DNA from: Streptomyces luteolus
Lineage (GTDB): Bacteria > Actinomycetota > Actinomycetes > Streptomycetales > Streptomycetaceae
Assembly: GCF_029968015.1 (NCBI RefSeq)
Contig: NZ_JASCIS010000012.1
Location: forward strand, 124,001-188,000
Reading direction: 5' to 3'
Length of the DNA stretch: 64,000 nt
Shown here one piece after another: positions 61,349-64,000 of this stretch. Made by a program: the position numbers and the translations under genes. The notes beneath the pieces were generated by a model that did no database searches, was not told the origin of the DNA, and saw only the letters and a list, made by a program, of their open reading frames with translations. Positions within the stretch are counted from its first letter, which is position 1. The number at the start of each line of letters is the position of its first letter.

Positions 61349-62493
61349 CCACCACCAAGAACACCGGGGCCACCAAGAACACCGGGGCCACCAAGAACAC
61401 CGGGGCCACCGAGCCGACCGCCGCCGACCCCGCCGCGCCCGCCTTCGCCGTACGTGACCTGTGGAAGGTCTTCGGCCCCAAGGCGGACCGCATACCGGGC
61501 AACCCCGAGTACCGGATCCTGTCCACCGCCGAGCTGCGCGAGAAGACCGGCTGCACGGCCGCCGTCCGGGACGTCGACTTCGACGTGCAGCGCGGCGAGG
61601 TCTTCGTCGTCATGGGCCTGTCCGGCTCCGGCAAGTCCACCCTCGTACGCACCCTGACCCGGCTGATCGAGCCGACCTCCGGGTCCATCGCCATGGACGG
61701 CGAGGACGTCCTCGGCATGGACAAGAACCGGCTGCGGGAACTGCGCCGCCGCCAGACCGCGATGGTCTTCCAGAACTTCGGCCTCCTGCCGCACCGCAGC
61801 GTCCTCGACAACGTCGCGTACGGCCTGGAGATCCAGGGCGTCGGCAAGGCCGAGCGGCGCGCCAAGGCGCAGGAGATCGTCGAGAAGGTCGGCCTCGCCG
61901 GTATGGAGGAGCGCCGGCCCGGTCAGCTCTCCGGCGGCCAGCAGCAGCGTGTGGGCCTGGCCCGCGCCCTCGCCGTCGACCCCGAAGTGCTGCTCTTCGA
62001 CGAGCCGTTCAGCGCCCTCGACCCGCTGATCCGCCGGGACATGCAGGAGGAGGTCATCCGCCTGCACCGCGAAGAGGGCCGCACCATGGTCTTCATCACC
62101 CACGACCTCAGCGAGGCGCTGCGCCTCGGCGACCGCATCATGCTGATGCGGGACGGCGCGATCGTGCAGCTCGGCACGCCCGAGGAGATCGTCGCCAACC
62201 CGGCCGACGACTACGTCCGCGACTTCGTCCGGGACGTGCCGCGCGAACAGGTCATCTCCGTGCGCCGCGCGATGCGCCCGGCCGACGCGGCCGAGTCCGC
62301 CACGGGCACCGAACTCGCCCCCGACACCCTCGTCGTCGACGCCATCGAGGCCGTCGCGAACAGCGGCGAGCCCTGCCGCGTCGTCGAGGACGGCCGCACC
62401 CTCGGCATCGTCGACCACGAGCGGCTGCTCGCCGTGGTCGCCGGTATCGACGGCGGCAGCGATACGGAGGGCAAGGAGGTGGCTGCCATATGA
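61345..62493 (+). CDS. glycine betaine/proline ABC transporter ATPase (ProV/OpuAA type)
   Basis: This 382-residue ATPase has an N-terminal TKNTGA repeat (three copies), then Walker [17 protein letters not shown]-loop [24 protein letters not shown], Walker [13 protein letters not shown] and His switch [10 protein letters not shown]. Before the ATPase core is the long insertion [17 protein letters not shown] known from OpuA/ProV. The C-terminal part has CBS-like sequence ([20 protein letters not shown]) that senses ionic strength in OpuA. It follows the betaine genes in one operon, with ATGA overlap at both ends. Confidence 0.93.
   Translation: MTTTKNTGATKNTGATKNTGATEPTAADPAAPAFAVRDLWKVFGPKADRIPGNPEYRILSTAELREKTGCTAAVRDVDFDVQRGEVFVVMGLSGSGKSTLVRTLTRLIEPTSGSIAMDGEDVLGMDKNRLRELRRRQTAMVFQNFGLLPHRSVLDNVAYGLEIQGVGKAERRAKAQEIVEKVGLAGMEERRPGQLSGGQQQRVGLARALAVDPEVLLFDEPFSALDPLIRRDMQEEVIRLHREEGRTMVFITHDLSEALRLGDRIMLMRDGAIVQLGTPEEIVANPADDYVRDFVRDVPREQVISVRRAMRPADAAESATGTELAPDTLVVDAIEAVANSGEPCRVVEDGRTLGIVDHERLLAVVAGIDGGSDTEGKEVAAI
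61354..61410 (+). repeat. 18-bp in-frame repeat at the start of the ABC ATPase
   Basis: ACCAAGAACACCGGGGCC occurs three times in a row, coding TKNTGA. Not expected in a ProV N-terminus. Confidence 0.85.
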
Positions 62494-64000
62494 GTTCCGC
62501 CCCTGCCCCCGCCCTGGAGGACAAGGCCCCGCCGGCGCAGCTCGCGCCCGCGGGCGCCGCGAAGGAGCCCGGCTTCCTGGCCCGGCTCGCCGGCCATCCC
62601 AAGGCCGCCCTTCTGACCGTCGCTGTACTCGTCGCGGTTGTCAGCGCGCTGGTCACCAGCAGCGGTACCTGGCCGGGCGGCTGGACCTTCGGTATCCGAT
62701 CGCCGCTGAGCGACGCGGAAAGCTGGTTGGCCAACAACCGCGAGAGTCATCCGATTTTCCTGTACTTCCTGCTGCACATCAGCAACGCAGCGGAGTCTTC
62801 CGTGGACACGTTGGTCACGTTCCTGGAGACCCTCGGTGTCTTTGGTGTGACCGTCGCGGCGGTACTCATCGCCTGGGTGGCGGGCGGCGCGGATCTCAGC
62901 CGCCGCGCGCTGCGTACCGCGGGCACCGCGCTCGGCGCCTTCGTGGTGATCGGGCTGCTCGGCATGTGGGAACCGGCGATGGAGACCCTCGGCCTGATGG
63001 TGGTCTGCGTGGCAGCCGCGGCCATCGTCGGTGCCTTGCTCGGGCTCTGGGCCGGGCTCTCGGACCGCGGCCAGCGCATCCTGCGCCCGGTCTTCGACAC
63101 CATGCAGGTCCTTCCTGCCTTCTCTTATCTGCTGCCGTTCGTGCTGATCTTCGGCGTCGACGTCCCTTCGGCCTTTGTCGCCACGGTTATCTACGCGGCT
63201 CCGCCGATGGCCCGGCTGACCGCGCTCGGTCTGCGCGGCGCTGACAAGACCGCACTCGAGGCGTCGACTTCACTGGGTGCGAACTCCTGGCAGCAGCTGT
63301 GGACCGCACGCCTGCCGCTGGCCCGCAGGCAGATGCTGCTCGGCCTCAACCAGACGATCATGATGTGTCTGTCGATGGTCGTGCTCGCCTCGGTGGTTGG
63401 TGTCTCCGGCCTGGGCGCGGAAATCTACACCGCGCTCTCCACTGTGGACACCGGCCTCGCGCTGTCGCCCGGTATCGCAATCGTGCTGATCGCAATCTGG
63501 TTGGACCGTACGACGGCGGCGGCGGGCGAGCGGCTCGACGACCCGTGCCAAGGCAAGGGTGGTCCGAAGACCTGGTTCGTCTGGCTGGGCGTCATCGCTC
63601 TGACCACCGCGGGCACCGTGCTCGGCTCGATACTCGGCAAGCAGGAGTGGCCTGACACCTGGGTCATCGCCATCGCGGCCCCGGTCAACGCCGTGGTCGA
63701 CTGGGTCGAGACCACCGTCGGCTCCGGCGTCCCGGTGGTAGGCGGCACCATCACATTGGCCTCCGGCTTCGCGACGTATGTCATCAATCCGGTGCGTGAC
63801 GGCCTCGAGGCCACCCCCTGGTGGGCGTTGCTTCTGGTCGCCGGAGTCCTCGCCTATCTGGCGGGCCGCTGGCGGGCTGCGGTCACCACCGTGCTCGCCC
63901 TTGGTGTCATCGGAGGTATGGGCCTGTGGACCCGTTCGCTCGACACCCTTTCCGTAGTCCTCGCGGCTCTCGCCCTCACCCTGCTGCTCGGTTTCGCGAT
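62490..64000 (+). CDS. glycine betaine ABC transporter permease, incomplete at window edge
   Basis: The ATG at 62490 overlaps the ATPase stop (ATGA), and the frame is still open at base 64000, after 503 codons. The protein has an Ala/Pro N-terminus and many hydrophobic helices ([81 protein letters not shown]). An EAA-type coupling loop reads [21 protein letters not shown] second set of helices after about residue 370 suggests either a fused substrate-binding part or duplicated permease. Together with the ATPase it imports glycine betaine. T- and A-ending codons (TCT TAT, TTT, CTT) are more frequent than in neighbours. Confidence 0.9.
   Translation, partial: MSSAPAPALEDKAPPAQLAPAGAAKEPGFLARLAGHPKAALLTVAVLVAVVSALVTSSGTWPGGWTFGIRSPLSDAESWLANNRESHPIFLYFLLHISNAAESSVDTLVTFLETLGVFGVTVAAVLIAWVAGGADLSRRALRTAGTALGAFVVIGLLGMWEPAMETLGLMVVCVAAAAIVGALLGLWAGLSDRGQRILRPVFDTMQVLPAFSYLLPFVLIFGVDVPSAFVATVIYAAPPMARLTALGLRGADKTALEASTSLGANSWQQLWTARLPLARRQMLLGLNQTIMMCLSMVVLASVVGVSGLGAEIYTALSTVDTGLALSPGIAIVLIAIWLDRTTAAAGERLDDPCQGKGGPKTWFVWLGVIALTTAGTVLGSILGKQEWPDTWVIAIAAPVNAVVDWVETTVGSGVPVVGGTITLASGFATYVINPVRDGLEATPWWALLLVAGVLAYLAGRWRAAVTTVLALGVIGGMGLWTRSLDTLSVVLAALALTLLLGFA

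Overview
The window is about 70% G+C, uses G/C-ending codons and many GTG/TTG starts, and carries a single continuous set of housekeeping and actinobacterial accessory genes. This points to the conserved core of a Streptomyces chromosome or a very close relative. Support includes WhiJ/DUF397-type regulators, an LAxTG sortase substrate, c-di-AMP-riboswitch-linked NlpC/P60 wall enzymes, DUF3017 next to folD, and the order guaA - pcrA - sucCD - purNH - folD - mdh. I see no phage, IS element, CRISPR array, rRNA or tRNA.

Layout. 1-5.2 kb: end of a GMC oxidoreductase, an LAETG cell-wall protein, a chorismate mutase with a putative leaderless attenuator, guaA and a pyridoxamine-oxidase-fold protein. 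5.2-18.3 kb: a frameshifted FG-GAP secreted protein, a class II aldolase-like protein, membrane proteins, a divergent pair of PspC-domain genes (one a sensor kinase with its response regulator), a GNAT acetyltransferase and two NlpC/P60 hydrolases, the second under a c-di-AMP (ydaO-type) riboswitch. 18.7-25 kb: pcrA helicase with a RecA-NDp/PafBC-like DNA-damage promoter, an M23 peptidase with an unusual repeat region, a lipase and a B12-binding mutase subunit. 25.3-33.8 kb: a divergent five-gene block, DUF5691 and SWIM zinc-finger proteins on the left and MoxR ATPase, DUF5682-like protein and VWA protein on the right. The two halves share a 15-bp inverted repeat that contains RecA-NDp-type promoter sequence. 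I regard this as a candidate DNA-damage-induced ATPase/VWA system.

34-45.7 kb: two repeat-rich secreted proteins, sucCD preceded by a DevR/DosR-like box, a XRE-sigma-like-TM fusion regulator, a polytopic membrane protein, purN and purH. 45.7-49.2 kb: a WhiJ-like cluster (ATP-binding anti-sigma-type kinase, small protein, XRE/DUF5753 regulator, DUF397), a SnoaL-like protein, fused relics of an RDD gene and a DUF397 gene, and an intact RDD protein. 49.5-53.9 kb: folD-DUF3017, a XRE-TM-DUF2690 protein and mdh. 54-57 kb: a three-gene operon whose first two products both carry a RHIM-like segment with the core GAFAVGDxN, which suggests amyloid-type signalling between a membrane protein and a small partner. 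57.3-64 kb: a LolA/LppX-like secreted protein, then a betaine module (aldehyde dehydrogenase, choline-dehydrogenase-like GMC oxidase, and the ATPase and permease of a glycine betaine ABC transporter, the permease cut by the window edge).

The metabolic genes (guaA, purN, purH, folD, sucCD, mdh) and wall genes (NlpC/P60, M23) are ordinary core functions. The most novel-looking items are the SWIM/MoxR/DUF5682/VWA block with its damage-type promoters, the RHIM-like operon, the chorismate mutase leader, and the regulatory sites near sucCD and mdh.
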